This document shows positions 7,277-17,097 of a DNA stretch of 52,622 bases, in pieces. The translations under genes and the position numbers were made by a program. Each line of letters starts with the position of its first letter. Position 1 is the stretch's first letter. The notes beneath the pieces were generated by a model, which saw only the letters and a program-made list of their open reading frames with translations, was not told the origin of the DNA and did no database searches. Source of the DNA: Butyrivibrio sp. Lineage in GTDB: Bacteria > Bacillota_A > Clostridia > Lachnospirales > Lachnospiraceae. The DNA lies in the NCBI RefSeq assembly GCF_024699075.1, contig NZ_JAILQF010000075.1, forward strand, positions 1 through 52,622. Direction: 5' to 3'.

Positions 7277-10200
7277 ATGTCAGGTTCAAATTCCAGTGTT
7301 AGAAAGACCAGATCTTCTGAAGAAAGTAGGGCGTCAAGAACTTCATCTTCAAGGAAGTCTTCCAGTAAGAAAAGCGCCGGTACCGGTAGTAAGAGATCTG
7401 TATCTAGAAATGTATCCAAAGAAAATTATATAGATGCCAGGATGTACGAAGAACAAGATGATCTTGGATATGCTCTTAAAAGTGAGATAACTGCAATTGT
7501 CCTTATAGCTGTGGCAATTGCTCTTTTCCTGTGTAACTTCGGTTTGCTTGGAGCTTTTGGCGGCTTTTTAAGTAAGATCATGTTCGGCCTTTTCGGGTTA
7601 CTTGCTTATATTATGCCTTTGCTTGTGGGCGGGATGGTTGTATTTTACATATCCAACCACGGAAGTGCTCCTGCTGTGCGCAAGATTCTAGCTTGTATTG
7701 GCCTTGCTATTATTCTTGGCGTAGTATTCGACATTGCAGTAGGCCGTCCCTATGTAGCTGCTTTCAGCGTATCCGGAATATATGAAAATGCTGCTACAGG
7801 ACGTAACGGTGGTGGAGTTTTGTTTGGCTCTTTAGCTTTTCTTCTTATCAAGACTTTCTCTCTCATAGGTACTGTTCTCATTCTCTTTGTTGCAGCAGCT
7901 ATCTGTGTTGTAGTCCTTACAGAGAAGTCTCTTATTAAGGGAGTAAGAAAGGGTACACATATCCTTAAGGAGAAGGCAGCTGAAGATGCAGCCCTTTACC
8001 AGGAGCAGGTTCGCGAGCGCAGAATGCGTATCGAAGAAAGAAGAGAAGAGGCAAGAAGAGAAAAAGAGCTCCTAATCCAGCAACAGGAGGATGAGAAGAT
8101 CCTTAGAATGGATCACTATGTATCAGGTGTTGATACCAATACTGATCTAAGAGCAAGTGGCGATTTTGAAGATAAAGACAATACTTCTGATGTTCAGGAG
8201 TACTTTGATGAAACACAAGATACTGATGAAGAGATTCAGGATTATCCTGAAACATCTGATTTTGAGCCAAGGATCCACACCTCTTTCTATGTTCCTGATA
8301 ATTCAGAGGTTCATGATGATATTCATGAGATAACCTTTAATGCGATGGGAATGGAGAAGATGCAGGAAGAGGCATCACATAATGCAGAAGAGAGGATGCA
8401 GGATTCATCTGAACAGGCGCAGGGCTCATTTGAGAAGGCTCAGAGTTCATTTGAACAGGCGCAGGGCTCATATGAAAAGGCGCCTAGACAAAGTGCTGAA
8501 ATATATGCAGGTACTGATCTTAAGAGTGCTCAGATGGAGACCATGGTAGAATCTGACGGTCAGCACAGATTTACCGGTAAGCTAACAGCCCGTCTGTCAG
8601 AAGAAGCTGAAGATGAGGCTTCAAATGATGATATCCTGATCCATTCAGATGGCAAGGATTATGGTAATGGAATATCTGAAGAAGGATATGTTATCTATGG
8701 TCAGGATCATGTTTCAGCATCAAGAAATACTCAGAAAATAGATTCAATGGCCAAAGAACCTTCATATATGCCAGGAGAGATAAGCTATTCAAATGGCACG
8801 TCTCCTAAGGACCAGGTTGGCAGAGAAAGCGCTGCAAAAAGGCCGGCTTTTGAAGGCACTTCTGCAGATACAAGTCAGGGAAGCATGACTGCCAAGGCTG
8901 CAACACAAAATGCAGCAAAGCCGCCTAAAAAGTATAAATTCCCGCCTACAAATCTCTTGAATCCCAGTATGGGCAATAAAAATGCTGATTCTGCCAAGGT
9001 TTTGAAGCAGACTGCTGCTAAACTTGAAAAGACTCTTAAGACCTTCGGAGTAAATGTTACTATAACTGACATAAGCCAGGGTCCTACAGTTACAAGATAT
9101 GAACTTCAGCCTGAAGTAGGTGTCAAGGTTTCTAAGATTGTAAATCTTCAGGATGATATAAAACTCAATCTTGCAGCTACTGATATCAGAATAGAAGCAC
9201 CTATTCCCGGTAAAGCCGCTGTAGGTATTGAGGTTCCTAATAAAGAGAATGTTACAGTGTCACTTAGAGAACTCCTGGAATCAAGAGAATTCAAAGAGTC
9301 CAAGGCTGATCTGTCATTTGCTGTCGGCAAAGATATAGGCGGCAAGACAATCGTAACAGATATAGCCAAGATGCCTCATGTACTTATTGCAGGTGCGACA
9401 GGTTCAGGTAAGTCAGTATGTATTAATACCATGGTCTTATCTATCATATATAAGGCTAAGCCTGAAGATGTCAGAATGATAATGATAGACCCTAAGGTTG
9501 TAGAGCTTTCTGTATATAATGGCATACCTCATCTTCTTATCCCTGTTGTCACAGATCCCAAGAAGGCTGCTGCAGCACTTAACTGGGCTGTTGCGGAGAT
9601 GACAAGAAGATATAAATATTTTGCCGATGCAGAAGTTAGAGATCTTAAAGGTTATAACGAATATGTAGAAGCTCATATGGCAGAAGATGACAGCCTTAAA
9701 AAGCTTCCTAAGATCATTATCATAGTAGATGAGCTTGCAGACCTTATGATGGTATCTGCTAATGAAGTAGAAGAAGCAATATGTCGTCTTGCCCAGCTTG
9801 CAAGAGCCTGCGGTATTCACCTTGTTATCGCAACCCAGCGTCCTTCTGTAGATGTTATAACAGGTCTTATCAAGGCCAATATGCCGAGCCGAATAGCATT
9901 TGCTGTTTCAAGTGGTACAGACAGCCGTACCATCCTGGACATGGTTGGTGCTGAAAAGCTTCTTGGAAAAGGTGATATGCTCTTTTATCCTCAGAGCGTA
10001 AGTAAGCCTGTAAGACTTCAGGGCGCTTTCGTCTCAGATGGTGAGATAAGCCGAGTAACAGACTTCCTTAAAAAAGACTCAGCAGATGATACTTATGACA
10101 CAGAGATCCAGGAAGCTGTTCAGAAAATGGAAGGACAGTCAGGAGCTTCTTCATCAGATGGCAACGGACAGGGTTCTGGTCCTGATAGAGATGAGTATTT

Positions 10201-10408
10201 TGCTGATGCAGGAAGATTCATTATAGACAAAGAAAAGGCATCAATAGGTAATCTTCAAAGAGTATTCAAGATTGGTTTTAACAGAGCTGCCCGCATTATG
10301 GACCAGCTTTGTGAAGCAGGAGTAGTTGGAGAAGAAGAGGGCACAAAGCCAAGGAAGGTTTTAATGACCAAGGATGAGTTCGAGGCTTTATTAAATAGTC
10401 AAAGGTAA
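7277..10408 (+). CDS. ftsK: FtsK/SpoIIIE DNA translocase
   Basis: A 1043-residue septal DNA pump that clears chromosomes during division or sporulation. Order: Ser/Lys/Arg-rich N-terminus (1-50), four membrane segments between about 65 and 220, a charged coiled-coil stretch (about 225-275), a long acidic linker (to about 555), alpha/beta motor (about 560-965), and C-terminal winged-helix gamma domain (about 975-1040) that reads polar DNA sequences. The Walker A loop GATGSGKS has Lys712 and the Walker [12 protein letters not shown] has Asp818. The linker has four 7-residue repeats (377-404). It is longer than Bacillus SpoIIIE (about 790) because of the linker. SD GGGGAGA lies close before the ATG. 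Confidence 0.95.
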   Translation: MSGSNSSVRKTRSSEESRASRTSSSRKSSSKKSAGTGSKRSVSRNVSKENYIDARMYEEQDDLGYALKSEITAIVLIAVAIALFLCNFGLLGAFGGFLSKIMFGLFGLLAYIMPLLVGGMVVFYISNHGSAPAVRKILACIGLAIILGVVFDIAVGRPYVAAFSVSGIYENAATGRNGGGVLFGSLAFLLIKTFSLIGTVLILFVAAAICVVVLTEKSLIKGVRKGTHILKEKAAEDAALYQEQVRERRMRIEERREEARREKELLIQQQEDEKILRMDHYVSGVDTNTDLRASGDFEDKDNTSDVQEYFDETQDTDEEIQDYPETSDFEPRIHTSFYVPDNSEVHDDIHEITFNAMGMEKMQEEASHNAEERMQDSSEQAQGSFEKAQSSFEQAQGSYEKAPRQSAEIYAGTDLKSAQMETMVESDGQHRFTGKLTARLSEEAEDEASNDDILIHSDGKDYGNGISEEGYVIYGQDHVSASRNTQKIDSMAKEPSYMPGEISYSNGTSPKDQVGRESAAKRPAFEGTSADTSQGSMTAKAATQNAAKPPKKYKFPPTNLLNPSMGNKNADSAKVLKQTAAKLEKTLKTFGVNVTITDISQGPTVTRYELQPEVGVKVSKIVNLQDDIKLNLAATDIRIEAPIPGKAAVGIEVPNKENVTVSLRELLESREFKESKADLSFAVGKDIGGKTIVTDIAKMPHVLIAGATGSGKSVCINTMVLSIIYKAKPEDVRMIMIDPKVVELSVYNGIPHLLIPVVTDPKKAAAALNWAVAEMTRRYKYFADAEVRDLKGYNEYVEAHMAEDDSLKKLPKIIIIVDELADLMMVSANEVEEAICRLAQLARACGIHLVIATQRPSVDVITGLIKANMPSRIAFAVSSGTDSRTILDMVGAEKLLGKGDMLFYPQSVSKPVRLQGAFVSDGEISRVTDFLKKDSADDTYDTEIQEAVQKMEGQSGASSSDGNGQGSGPDRDEYFADAGRFIIDKEKASIGNLQRVFKIGFNRAARIMDQLCEAGVVGEEEGTKPRKVLMTKDEFEALLNSQR
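8405..8488 (+). repeat. Four 21-bp tandem repeats inside ftsK
   Basis: Units start at 8405, 8426, 8447 and 8468. Each encodes seven residues of the form S-(S/F/Y)-E-(Q/K)-A-(Q/P)-(G/S/R). They lie in the acidic linker between membrane part and motor, so copy number could vary without frame loss. Confidence 0.85.
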
Positions 10409-10437
10409 AATATGATTCATAAGTTTTAAATATTGGA

Positions 10438-10466
10438 TTGATTACCTGAAGGATATGACATATATT
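10438..10466 (+). promoter_or_regulatory. Candidate promoter for fhs
   Basis: TTGATT at 10438-10443, 17-bp spacer, TATATT at 10461-10466. Transcription would start about 52 nt before the ATG. No clear terminator separates it from ftsK, so read-through is also possible. Confidence 0.5.
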
Positions 10467-10524
10467 TATAGAAAGCCAGGTCTAAAGTTGATGTGGTCAA
10501 TTGCAATTAATAAGGAGGAGCTTT

Positions 10525-12195
10525 ATGAAAACAGACATTGAGATAGCACAGGAAGCGGTTAAGTTACCAATTAAGGAAATAGCAGCAAAGGTAGGAATGA
10601 CAGAAGATGATATCGAGCCTTATGGTAAATACAAGGCCAAGATCACAGAGGAATTCCTTCAGGGATTAAAGGACAAGCCAGCCGGCAAACTGGTTCTTGT
10701 TACTGCTATTAACCCTACACCTGCAGGAGAAGGCAAGACTACTACAAGTATAGGACTTGCTGATGCTCTTAACAGGATCGGAGTTAAGACTGTTGCAGCT
10801 CTCCGTGAGCCATCACTTGGACCTTGCTTTGGAATTAAAGGAGGAGCAGCAGGCGGCGGATATGCACAGTGTGTTCCTATGGAAGATATCAATCTTCACT
10901 TTACAGGGGATTTCCATGCAATAACATCTGCTAACAACCTTCTTGCAGCACTTCTTGATAATCACATCCAGCAGGGCAATGAACTTGGTATTGATACAAG
11001 ACAGGTAGTATGGAAGAGATGTATGGATCTTAACGACAGAAGTCTTCGAAATGTTGTTGTAGGTCTTGGTGCCAAGGCTGATGGCTTTGTAAGAGAAGAT
11101 CATTTTGCTATTACAGTTGCTACTGAGGTAATGGCTGCGTTCTGTCTTGCCAATGATATAAGTGATCTCAAGGAAAGACTTGGACGTATCATAGTAGCTT
11201 ATACATATGATGGAAAGCCTGTTACAGCCAAGGATCTTAATGCAGTTGGTTCTATGGCAGCACTTTTAAAGGATGCCATTAAACCTAACCTTGTACAGAC
11301 ACTTGAGCATACACCAGTTATCATTCATGGCGGACCATTTGCTAATATAGCACACGGATGTAACTCTGTTCGTGCTACTAATGCAGCACTCAGACTTGCT
11401 GATGTTGCTATTACAGAAGCAGGCTTTGGTGCTGACCTTGGAGCTGAGAAGTTCCTTGACATCAAGTGCCGTCAGGCAGGTCTTAAACCTGATGCAGTCG
11501 TTCTTGTTGCAACAATAAGAGCTTTGAAATATAATGGCGGAGTACCTAAGGATCAGCTTTCTGTTGAGAATCTTGATGCACTCAAAAAAGGTATCGTGAA
11601 CCTTGAGAAGCACATCGAGAACCTTCAGCAGTATGGAGTTCCGGTTGTTGTAACCCTTAACTCATTTACATCTGATACAGAAGCTGAAATTTCTTATGTA
11701 AGACAGTTCTGTAACGATCGTGACTGCGACTTTGCTCTTTCAGAAGTATGGGCTAAAGGCGGAGAAGGTGGCGAAGAGCTTGCCCGCATGGTAATGAATA
11801 CTCTTAACAACAAAAAGAGCAACTATGCACCTATCTATCCGCTTGATATGTCACTTACAGATAAGATAGAAGCAGTTTCTACTAAAATCTACGGAGCAGA
11901 CGGTGTAATATATACACAGGCAGCTGCAAGACAGCTTCAGAAGATAACAGAGCTTGGATTTGGTAATCTTCCTGTATGTATGGCCAAGACTCAGTATTCA
12001 CTTTCTGATGATCAGAAGGCCCTTGGAAGACCTAAGGATTTCAAGATTACCGTTAGAGAAGCATATGTATCAGCAGGAGCTGGCTTTGTTGTAGCTATGA
12101 CAGGCTCTATTATGACTATGCCTGGTCTTCCAAAGAGACCGGCAGCATTTGATATAGATGTCGATGAAAACGGCAAAATTACAGGACTGTTCTAA
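10525..12195 (+). CDS. fhs: Formate-tetrahydrofolate ligase
   Basis: ATP-dependent synthesis of 10-formyl-tetrahydrofolate from formate; feeds purine and one-carbon metabolism and, in acetogens, the methyl branch of the Wood-Ljungdahl pathway. The 556 residues match the family. The nucleotide loop [14 protein letters not shown] (about residues 66-79) and the folate/ATP signature [18 protein letters not shown] (about 95-112) are intact. The start at 10525 is set by AAGGAGGAG at 10512-10520; the frame open from 10501 lacks a site. It stands alone here; the 5-formyl-THF cyclo-ligase at 24535 belongs to the same cofactor pool. Confidence 0.97.
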   Translation: MKTDIEIAQEAVKLPIKEIAAKVGMTEDDIEPYGKYKAKITEEFLQGLKDKPAGKLVLVTAINPTPAGEGKTTTSIGLADALNRIGVKTVAALREPSLGPCFGIKGGAAGGGYAQCVPMEDINLHFTGDFHAITSANNLLAALLDNHIQQGNELGIDTRQVVWKRCMDLNDRSLRNVVVGLGAKADGFVREDHFAITVATEVMAAFCLANDISDLKERLGRIIVAYTYDGKPVTAKDLNAVGSMAALLKDAIKPNLVQTLEHTPVIIHGGPFANIAHGCNSVRATNAALRLADVAITEAGFGADLGAEKFLDIKCRQAGLKPDAVVLVATIRALKYNGGVPKDQLSVENLDALKKGIVNLEKHIENLQQYGVPVVVTLNSFTSDTEAEISYVRQFCNDRDCDFALSEVWAKGGEGGEELARMVMNTLNNKKSNYAPIYPLDMSLTDKIEAVSTKIYGADGVIYTQAAARQLQKITELGFGNLPVCMAKTQYSLSDDQKALGRPKDFKITVREAYVSAGAGFVVAMTGSIMTMPGLPKRPAAFDIDVDENGKITGLF

Positions 12196-12218
12196 TAATT
12201 ATATTTTATTAGTATGGG

Positions 12219-12257
12219 AAAAGATGAAAAAAATATATATGTATTTTGATCTTTTTT
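12219..12257 (+). terminator. Weak A/T-rich terminator after fhs
   Basis: AAAAGAT at 12219-12225 pairs with ATCTTTT at 12249-12255 and runs into more T. The stem is all A-U but one pair, so the call is tentative. Confidence 0.4.
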
Positions 12258-12287
12258 ACCAAATACAGTTAAGACATGAGGTTTAAT

Positions 12288-13523
12288 ATGAAGTGTCCAA
12301 AATGCGGAGATTATATACCGGACGAAGCAATGTATTGTCCTTCCTGCGGTGAAGAAATTAAGATAGTACCTGATTTTGATCCGCTTGTTGAAAACAGGAT
12401 TGATGAGTCATTATCTGATCTTGCCAATAATCTTAGTGATACAGGAGAGCTGTCAGAAGACGAAGACTACTATGATGAAGAAGATGATGATGATTTTGAT
12501 TCTCACGAAGAAGGTCATATATTCGGCAGTTATAAAGTGACGATATGCATTATGTGTATCATTCTTATAACTCTTCTTGGAAGCATAGTTTATTATCTGA
12601 TCAATGCTGATACATCATCAGGTAATAAGAATGAGACCCCATCCGTTACAAGTGCAACTTCTATAACAGACAGTGCTGATGAGGCAGAATCTTTAGATGA
12701 GTCAGGTTCACAGACAGATGGACCTGCAGCTCCTGAATTTTCTGTAGCATCGGGAACTTATGATGAAGTAATTGAAGTTTATATTGAGGCGGGAGAAGGC
12801 TCCATTTATTACACTATAAATGGAGTAACTCCTACTCTGGCTGATTCTATCTTCAATGGAGTAGATCCTATAGTTTTTGATAAAAACGGTATTTATACAT
12901 TACAGGCTATTCTTGTTGATAATGACGGAGTCAAATCAGAGGTTGCAAGCGTTACATACGAGATTGCCATGCCGGTACCTGATGCTCCAACTATCATAGA
13001 GGATAGCGGCAATTATAACGTTGATACCCAGATTGCTGTTGTGACAGCTGAAGGAACTAATGTGTATTACACAACAGATGGCACCGATCCAACTGCAACA
13101 TCCACTTTATATACAGGCCCTGTAAGTATGCCTTATGGTGATTCTGTATTTAAATTCGTTGCGATTGATAATGAGACAGGCGCTGCAAGTGAGATAGTAG
13201 AGCGTACTTATTCACTTCACTATACAGTTAGTGTCACACAGGATCAGGCTGCTTCGCTACTTATAGCACAGCTTGTTGAGAAGGGATACCTTCTTGACGG
13301 AAGCGGGGCTGTAGCAGGTAAGGATGGATATAATACATATTCAGTAACATCTACTGAGGTTATATCAAGCGGCGATTACTATGTATTTACAGAATACTAT
13401 ATGGCAACTGATGGAAGTGTTACACCCACAGGACTTTTATACGCGGTAAATGAGCACGATGGATCTGTATATCGTCTAGGCACAGACGCTACAGGAAGTT
13501 ACTTCCTCAAACAGCTTTCATAA
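12288..13523 (+). CDS. Zinc-ribbon membrane protein with two chitobiase-C-like beta-sandwich repeats
   Basis: A 411-residue membrane-anchored protein of unknown function. Order: N-terminal zinc ribbon with CPKCG and CPSCG pairs (residues 3-24), a strongly acidic linker (about 30-75), one membrane segment (about 83-106, VTICIMCIILITLLGSIVYY), then extracellular Ser/Thr-rich spacer, two beta-sandwich repeats of the CHB_HEX_C/Fn3-like type (about 145-225 and 230-310, each with a YYT-NG/DG-TDP/TP pattern), and a unique C-terminal domain (about 315-411). The zinc ribbon would be cytoplasmic and the repeats outside. The ATG at 12288 has TGAGG 6 nt upstream; an in-frame ATG at 12276 lacks a site. 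Possibly a surface protein that senses or binds polysaccharide; that is inference. Confidence 0.75.
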   Translation: MKCPKCGDYIPDEAMYCPSCGEEIKIVPDFDPLVENRIDESLSDLANNLSDTGELSEDEDYYDEEDDDDFDSHEEGHIFGSYKVTICIMCIILITLLGSIVYYLINADTSSGNKNETPSVTSATSITDSADEAESLDESGSQTDGPAAPEFSVASGTYDEVIEVYIEAGEGSIYYTINGVTPTLADSIFNGVDPIVFDKNGIYTLQAILVDNDGVKSEVASVTYEIAMPVPDAPTIIEDSGNYNVDTQIAVVTAEGTNVYYTTDGTDPTATSTLYTGPVSMPYGDSVFKFVAIDNETGAASEIVERTYSLHYTVSVTQDQAASLLIAQLVEKGYLLDGSGAVAGKDGYNTYSVTSTEVISSGDYYVFTEYYMATDGSVTPTGLLYAVNEHDGSVYRLGTDATGSYFLKQLS

Positions 13524-13555
13524 AAATAGCTTTGATACTTTACCACGTTTAAGTG

Positions 13556-13584
13556 TTGCAATGTTTTGCAATTTGTTTTATGAT
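13556..13584 (+). promoter_or_regulatory. Promoter of nfnAB
   Basis: TTGCAA at 13556-13561, 17-bp spacer, TATGAT at 13579-13584. The leader to the ATG at 13625 would be about 34 nt. Confidence 0.6.
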
Positions 13585-13624
13585 ACTGAAAGTTGAAATT
13601 TTTTAAGTAAGGAGAAACAGGACT

Positions 13625-14500
13625 ATGTTCAAGATTTTGGAAAGAAATGAGCTGGCAGCCCATATTTATCAGATGGTTGTCGAAGCTCCACGTGTAGCTG
13701 CAGGATGTCTTCCTGGACAGTTCCTGATCGTACGCGTAGATGAAGATGGGGAGCGTATTCCTCTTACAATCTGCGATTATGACAGAGAAAAGGGAACAGT
13801 TGAAATAGTAGTTCAGTCTATCGGCGCTGAAACTAATCAGATTGCTAAGATGCAGGCAGGTGACAGCTTTGCAGACGTTGTTGGACCGCTTGGAAATCCT
13901 TCAGATCTTACTAAGGAAGATCCTGAAGAGCTTAAGAACAAGAAGATCGTGTTCATAGCTGGTGGCGTTGGAACAGCTCCTGTTTACCCTCAGGCTAAAT
14001 GGCTTAAAGAGCATGGAGTAACAGCAGATGTTATTATCGGTGCAAAGAATAAGGATCTTGTAATCCTTGAAGAGCGTTTCAAGACAGTATGTAATCTCTA
14101 TGTAACAACAGATGACGGTTCATACGGAAGAAGCGGTATGGTTACAAAGTGCCTTGAAGACCTTGTAGCAGAAGGCCATAAGTATGATCTTTGTATCGCT
14201 ATAGGCCCTATGATCATGATGAAATTTGTATGTAAGCTTACTAAAGAGCTTAACATTCCTACAGTTGTTTCAATGAATACTATCATGGTAGACGGAACAG
14301 GTATGTGTGGTGCATGCCGTCTTACAGTAGGAAATGAGGTTAAGTTTGCTTGCGTTGACGGACCTGAATTTGATGGTCACCTTGTAGATTTTGATCAGGC
14401 AATGAACAGAATGAAGCTTTACAAGAATGAGGAAACAAGACTCAAGCTTGCTGAAGAAGAAGGCGAAACACACAAGGGTCACTGCGGAGTTTGCGATTAA
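13625..14500 (+). CDS. nfnA: NfnA, small subunit of electron-bifurcating ferredoxin:NADP+ oxidoreductase
   Basis: A 291-residue FAD/NAD-binding protein of the ferredoxin-reductase type, also annotated as sulfide dehydrogenase subunit or dihydroorotate-dehydrogenase-like electron transfer subunit. The FAD-binding barrel (about 1-95, with RIPLTICDYD), the NAD-binding segment (FIAGGVGTAPVYPQAK) and the 2Fe-2S site near the C-terminus (DGTGMCGACR, then FAC about 12 residues on) are clear. It ends in GHCGVCD, an extra Cys pair. NfnAB couples NADH and reduced ferredoxin to two NADPH in anaerobes. The partner nfnB follows after 16 nt. Pair identity rests on gene order and both domain plans. Confidence 0.88.
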   Translation: MFKILERNELAAHIYQMVVEAPRVAAGCLPGQFLIVRVDEDGERIPLTICDYDREKGTVEIVVQSIGAETNQIAKMQAGDSFADVVGPLGNPSDLTKEDPEELKNKKIVFIAGGVGTAPVYPQAKWLKEHGVTADVIIGAKNKDLVILEERFKTVCNLYVTTDDGSYGRSGMVTKCLEDLVAEGHKYDLCIAIGPMIMMKFVCKLTKELNIPTVVSMNTIMVDGTGMCGACRLTVGNEVKFACVDGPEFDGHLVDFDQAMNRMKLYKNEETRLKLAEEEGETHKGHCGVCD

Positions 14501-14516
14501 AATAGGAGATTAACAA

Positions 14517-15917
14517 ATGGCTATAGAAGTAGATGTTTTGAAGAGAGTTCCTGTTCGTGAGCAGGATCCAAAGGTTCGTGCTACGAATTTTGAAGAAGTA
14601 TGTCTTGGTTATAACAAAGAAGAAGCTGAGGCCGAAGCAACACGCTGCCTTAACTGTAAGAATCCACAGTGCCAGAAGGGATGTCCTGTTGCCATTGATA
14701 TTCCTGCATTTATCCAGGAAGTTAAGGTTGGTAATGTAGAAGGCGCATATCAGATCATAAGTCAGTCATCTGCACTTCCTGCAGTATGTGGACGTGTATG
14801 CCCTCAGGAATCACAGTGTGAAGGTAAGTGTATCAGAGGATTCAAAGGCGAGCCTGTATCTATTGGTAAGCTTGAGAGATACGTTGCAGATACAGCACGT
14901 GAGATGGGTATTGTTCCTGAAGGAGCAAAAGAGAAGAAGAATCACAAGGTCGCTGTAATAGGTTCTGGTCCATCCGGACTTACATGTGCAGGAGATCTTG
15001 CTAAACTTGGATATGAAGTTACTATATTTGAAGCACTTCATGAAGCAGGTGGCGTTCTTGTATATGGTATTCCTGAATTCCGTCTTCCTAAAGAGAAGGT
15101 TGTAAAAAAGGAAATCGAGAACGTAGAAAAGCTTGGCGTTAAGATTGAGAAGGACGTTGTAATCGGTAAGAGTGTTACTATCGACTCTCTTATGAAGAAT
15201 GAAGGTTTTGATGCTGTATTTATAGGATCAGGAGCAGGACTTCCAAAATTCATGCACATCCCGGGAGAGCAGGCTCTTGGTGTATTCTCAGCTAATGAGT
15301 TCCTTACACGTTCTAACCTCATGAAGGCTTTCAGCAGCGATTCAACAACACCTATCATGCATCCTAAAAAGACAGTTGTAGTTGGTGGTGGTAACGTTGC
15401 TATGGATGCTGCAAGAACAGCACTTCGTCTTGGTTCAGAGGTACATGTAGTATACCGTCGTTCTGAAGAAGAGCTTCCTGCTCGTAAGGAAGAGGTTGAG
15501 CATGCTAAGCAGGAAGGTGTAATCTTTGACCTTCTTAACAATCCTGTTGAGATCCTTACTGATGAGGAAGGATGGGTAAGAGGATGCAGATGCATAAAGA
15601 TGGAACTTGGTGAGCCTGATGAATCAGGAAGAAGAAGTCCTATAGAGATTCCTGGTTCTGAGTTCGAGATTGAATGCGATGCAGTAATCATGTCACTTGG
15701 AACAAGTCCTAACCCTCTTATCAGCTCCACAACAGAAGGCCTTGATATCAACAAGCGTAAATGTATTGTTGCACAGGAAGAGAATGGTCAGACTTCAAAA
15801 GCCGGTGTATTCGCCGGTGGTGATGCCGTAACAGGTGCAGCTACAGTTATCCTTGCTATGGGTGCCGGCAAAGCAGCTGCTAAGGGTATTGACGAATATC
15901 TCAAATCTCTTGATTAA
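14517..15917 (+). CDS. nfnB: NfnB, large subunit (GltD-like) of the ferredoxin:NADP+ oxidoreductase
   Basis: A 466-residue protein related to the small subunit of glutamate synthase (often annotated gltA or gltD). Two N-terminal cysteine clusters for 4Fe-4S centres are visible (CLNCKNPQCQKGCP at about 43-56 and CGRVCPQESQCEGKC at about 91-105), then an FAD-binding loop (AVIGSGPSGLTCAGDLAKLG at about 147-166) and an NADPH-binding loop (VVVGGGNVAMDAARTALRLG at about 288-307). No glutamate synthase large subunit is nearby and nfnA is directly upstream, so NfnB is preferred over GltD. AGGAG lies before the ATG. The two-gene operon ends at the terminator 15952-15984. Confidence 0.9.
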   Translation: MAIEVDVLKRVPVREQDPKVRATNFEEVCLGYNKEEAEAEATRCLNCKNPQCQKGCPVAIDIPAFIQEVKVGNVEGAYQIISQSSALPAVCGRVCPQESQCEGKCIRGFKGEPVSIGKLERYVADTAREMGIVPEGAKEKKNHKVAVIGSGPSGLTCAGDLAKLGYEVTIFEALHEAGGVLVYGIPEFRLPKEKVVKKEIENVEKLGVKIEKDVVIGKSVTIDSLMKNEGFDAVFIGSGAGLPKFMHIPGEQALGVFSANEFLTRSNLMKAFSSDSTTPIMHPKKTVVVGGGNVAMDAARTALRLGSEVHVVYRRSEEELPARKEEVEHAKQEGVIFDLLNNPVEILTDEEGWVRGCRCIKMELGEPDESGRRSPIEIPGSEFEIECDAVIMSLGTSPNPLISSTTEGLDINKRKCIVAQEENGQTSKAGVFAGGDAVTGAATVILAMGAGKAAAKGIDEYLKSLD

Positions 15918-15951
15918 TTTTAAAATTTTCTTAAAGAAAAATTTACATATT

Positions 15952-15984
15952 AAGGGCGTACGGGTACAACCTGTATGCCCTTTT
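15952..15984 (+). terminator. Rho-independent terminator after nfnAB
   Basis: AAGGGC at 15952-15957 pairs with GCCCTT at 15977-15982; the inner TACGGGT/ACCTGTA pairing extends the stem, and the T-run is TTTT. Confidence 0.85.
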
Positions 15985-16119
15985 GTGGTATTATATAGAA
16001 GATTGAGTTTTTGCTGTTTTTGTAATATGAAGCCATGAATGCAGTTATAACAGGGGGAATGTGCTTGAAGTATATACTATCACTGCACATTAATTGGTTA
16101 GTTGGAGGAAAATGGATTT

Positions 16120-16593
16120 ATGGGATACAGATCTAATGAAGATATGGCAGAGGACAATCATTCCTCAGCTGTCGTATTGATAAGTGTCGGATGTATAGGT
16201 CTTCTGGCAGATATATATATGCTTATCAGGAATCCCCTCGCAATGCCTATGTTTAATAAGTATATGACAACAGGTATAATGGGCTCTTTGTTTGTGCTTT
16301 TCATTGTCATGGGAGCACTTGCGATGAGAAATTATAAACGCTTTAATGAAGCCGCAGTCAAGGAAAGTACACTTTCAGAAAAGATTCATGAATGGTGTCT
16401 TGATAATCTTACGGCACAGTCGATTGAGGATGCTCTTGGCAATAACAATGAAGATAGTGAAAGTGGTGACGGAGTAGTTTTTTATCAGAGAACAGCTTAT
16501 ATGAAGGAGCGCATCAAACAGAAGTTTTTGAATCTGGATGATGACATGCTGGACCGCTTTGTAGAGACTTATTACAGTGAGATTTTTTCATAG
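16120..16593 (+). CDS. Small membrane protein of unknown function (two membrane segments)
   Basis: 157 residues; not a family I recognise. Two hydrophobic segments (about 16-36, SAVVLISVGCIGLLADIYML, and 50-69) form a hairpin in the membrane, leaving a soluble C-terminal region (about 75-157) that ends with an acidic and amphipathic helix (DDDMLDRFVETYYSEIF). Start: ATG at 16120 with GGAGG at 16104-16108, spacing slightly long; an in-frame TTG at 16102 is the alternative. It heads a dense cluster with rlmH 24 nt downstream. I see no convincing promoter in 15985-16119. Confidence 0.65.
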   Translation: MGYRSNEDMAEDNHSSAVVLISVGCIGLLADIYMLIRNPLAMPMFNKYMTTGIMGSLFVLFIVMGALAMRNYKRFNEAAVKESTLSEKIHEWCLDNLTAQSIEDALGNNNEDSESGDGVVFYQRTAYMKERIKQKFLNLDDDMLDRFVETYYSEIFS

Positions 16594-16617
16594 AAAAAAT
16601 ACAGAAAGTGTGAAATT

Positions 16618-17097
16618 ATTAAAATCAGTATACTTTGTGTTGGTAAAATAAAAGAGAAATATTGGAATGACGCTATTAAAGAATACATGAAGCGTCTTAC
16701 GAGATATTGTAAACCTGAGATAATCGAGGTTGCAGATGAGAAGACACCGGATAATGCCCCTGAATCAGTAGAGACTATGATAAGGGACAAGGAAGGGGAG
16801 AAATTATTAAAGCATATAGATCCAAAGGCCAAGGTTGTAGCCCTTGCCATAAAAGGAAGGAAGGTTGATTCACCAGGATTTGCTAAGTGGATAGATGATT
16901 ATGCGATTTCTGGCTGCAGTCATATACAGTTTGTGATCGGCGGATCGCTTGGACTTAGCGATGAGGTCTTAAAAAGAGCCGACGGACAGATCAGTTTTTC
17001 AGATATGACCTTCCCTCATCAGATGATGAGAGTAGTGCTTTTGGAACAGGTATACAGATCATATAAAATTCTTAGCGGGGAACCATACCATAAATGA
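16618..17097 (+). CDS. rlmH: 23S rRNA pseudouridine-1915 N3-methyltransferase, apparent ATT start
   Basis: RlmH (YbeA) methylates pseudouridine 1915 in helix 69 of 23S rRNA. The SPOUT-type SAM-binding end is clear (FVIGGSLGLSDEVLKRADG) and so is the C-terminus LLEQVYRSYKILSGEPYHK. The first ATG in frame (16687) would remove 23 residues, but the frame upstream encodes KISILCVGKIKEKYW, the conserved first strand of the family. Between the upstream stop (16591-16593) and 16687 there is no ATG, GTG or TTG in frame. An ATT at 16618 falls exactly where homologues have Met and gives 159 residues, the canonical length. The ribosome site is weak (GAAAG). The end overlaps phoH by four bases (ATGA). Confidence 0.85.
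   Translation: MKISILCVGKIKEKYWNDAIKEYMKRLTRYCKPEIIEVADEKTPDNAPESVETMIRDKEGEKLLKHIDPKAKVVALAIKGRKVDSPGFAKWIDDYAISGCSHIQFVIGGSLGLSDEVLKRADGQISFSDMTFPHQMMRVVLLEQVYRSYKILSGEPYHK

Noticed and set aside
15038..15754. A 238-codon minus-strand frame inside nfnB
   Set aside because: Shadow of nfnB; Ser/Thr/Pro-rich low-information sequence without a start signal.
14517..15917. Glutamate synthase small subunit (gltD)
   Set aside because: No large subunit is nearby, and the upstream partner has the NfnA domain plan, so NfnB fits better.
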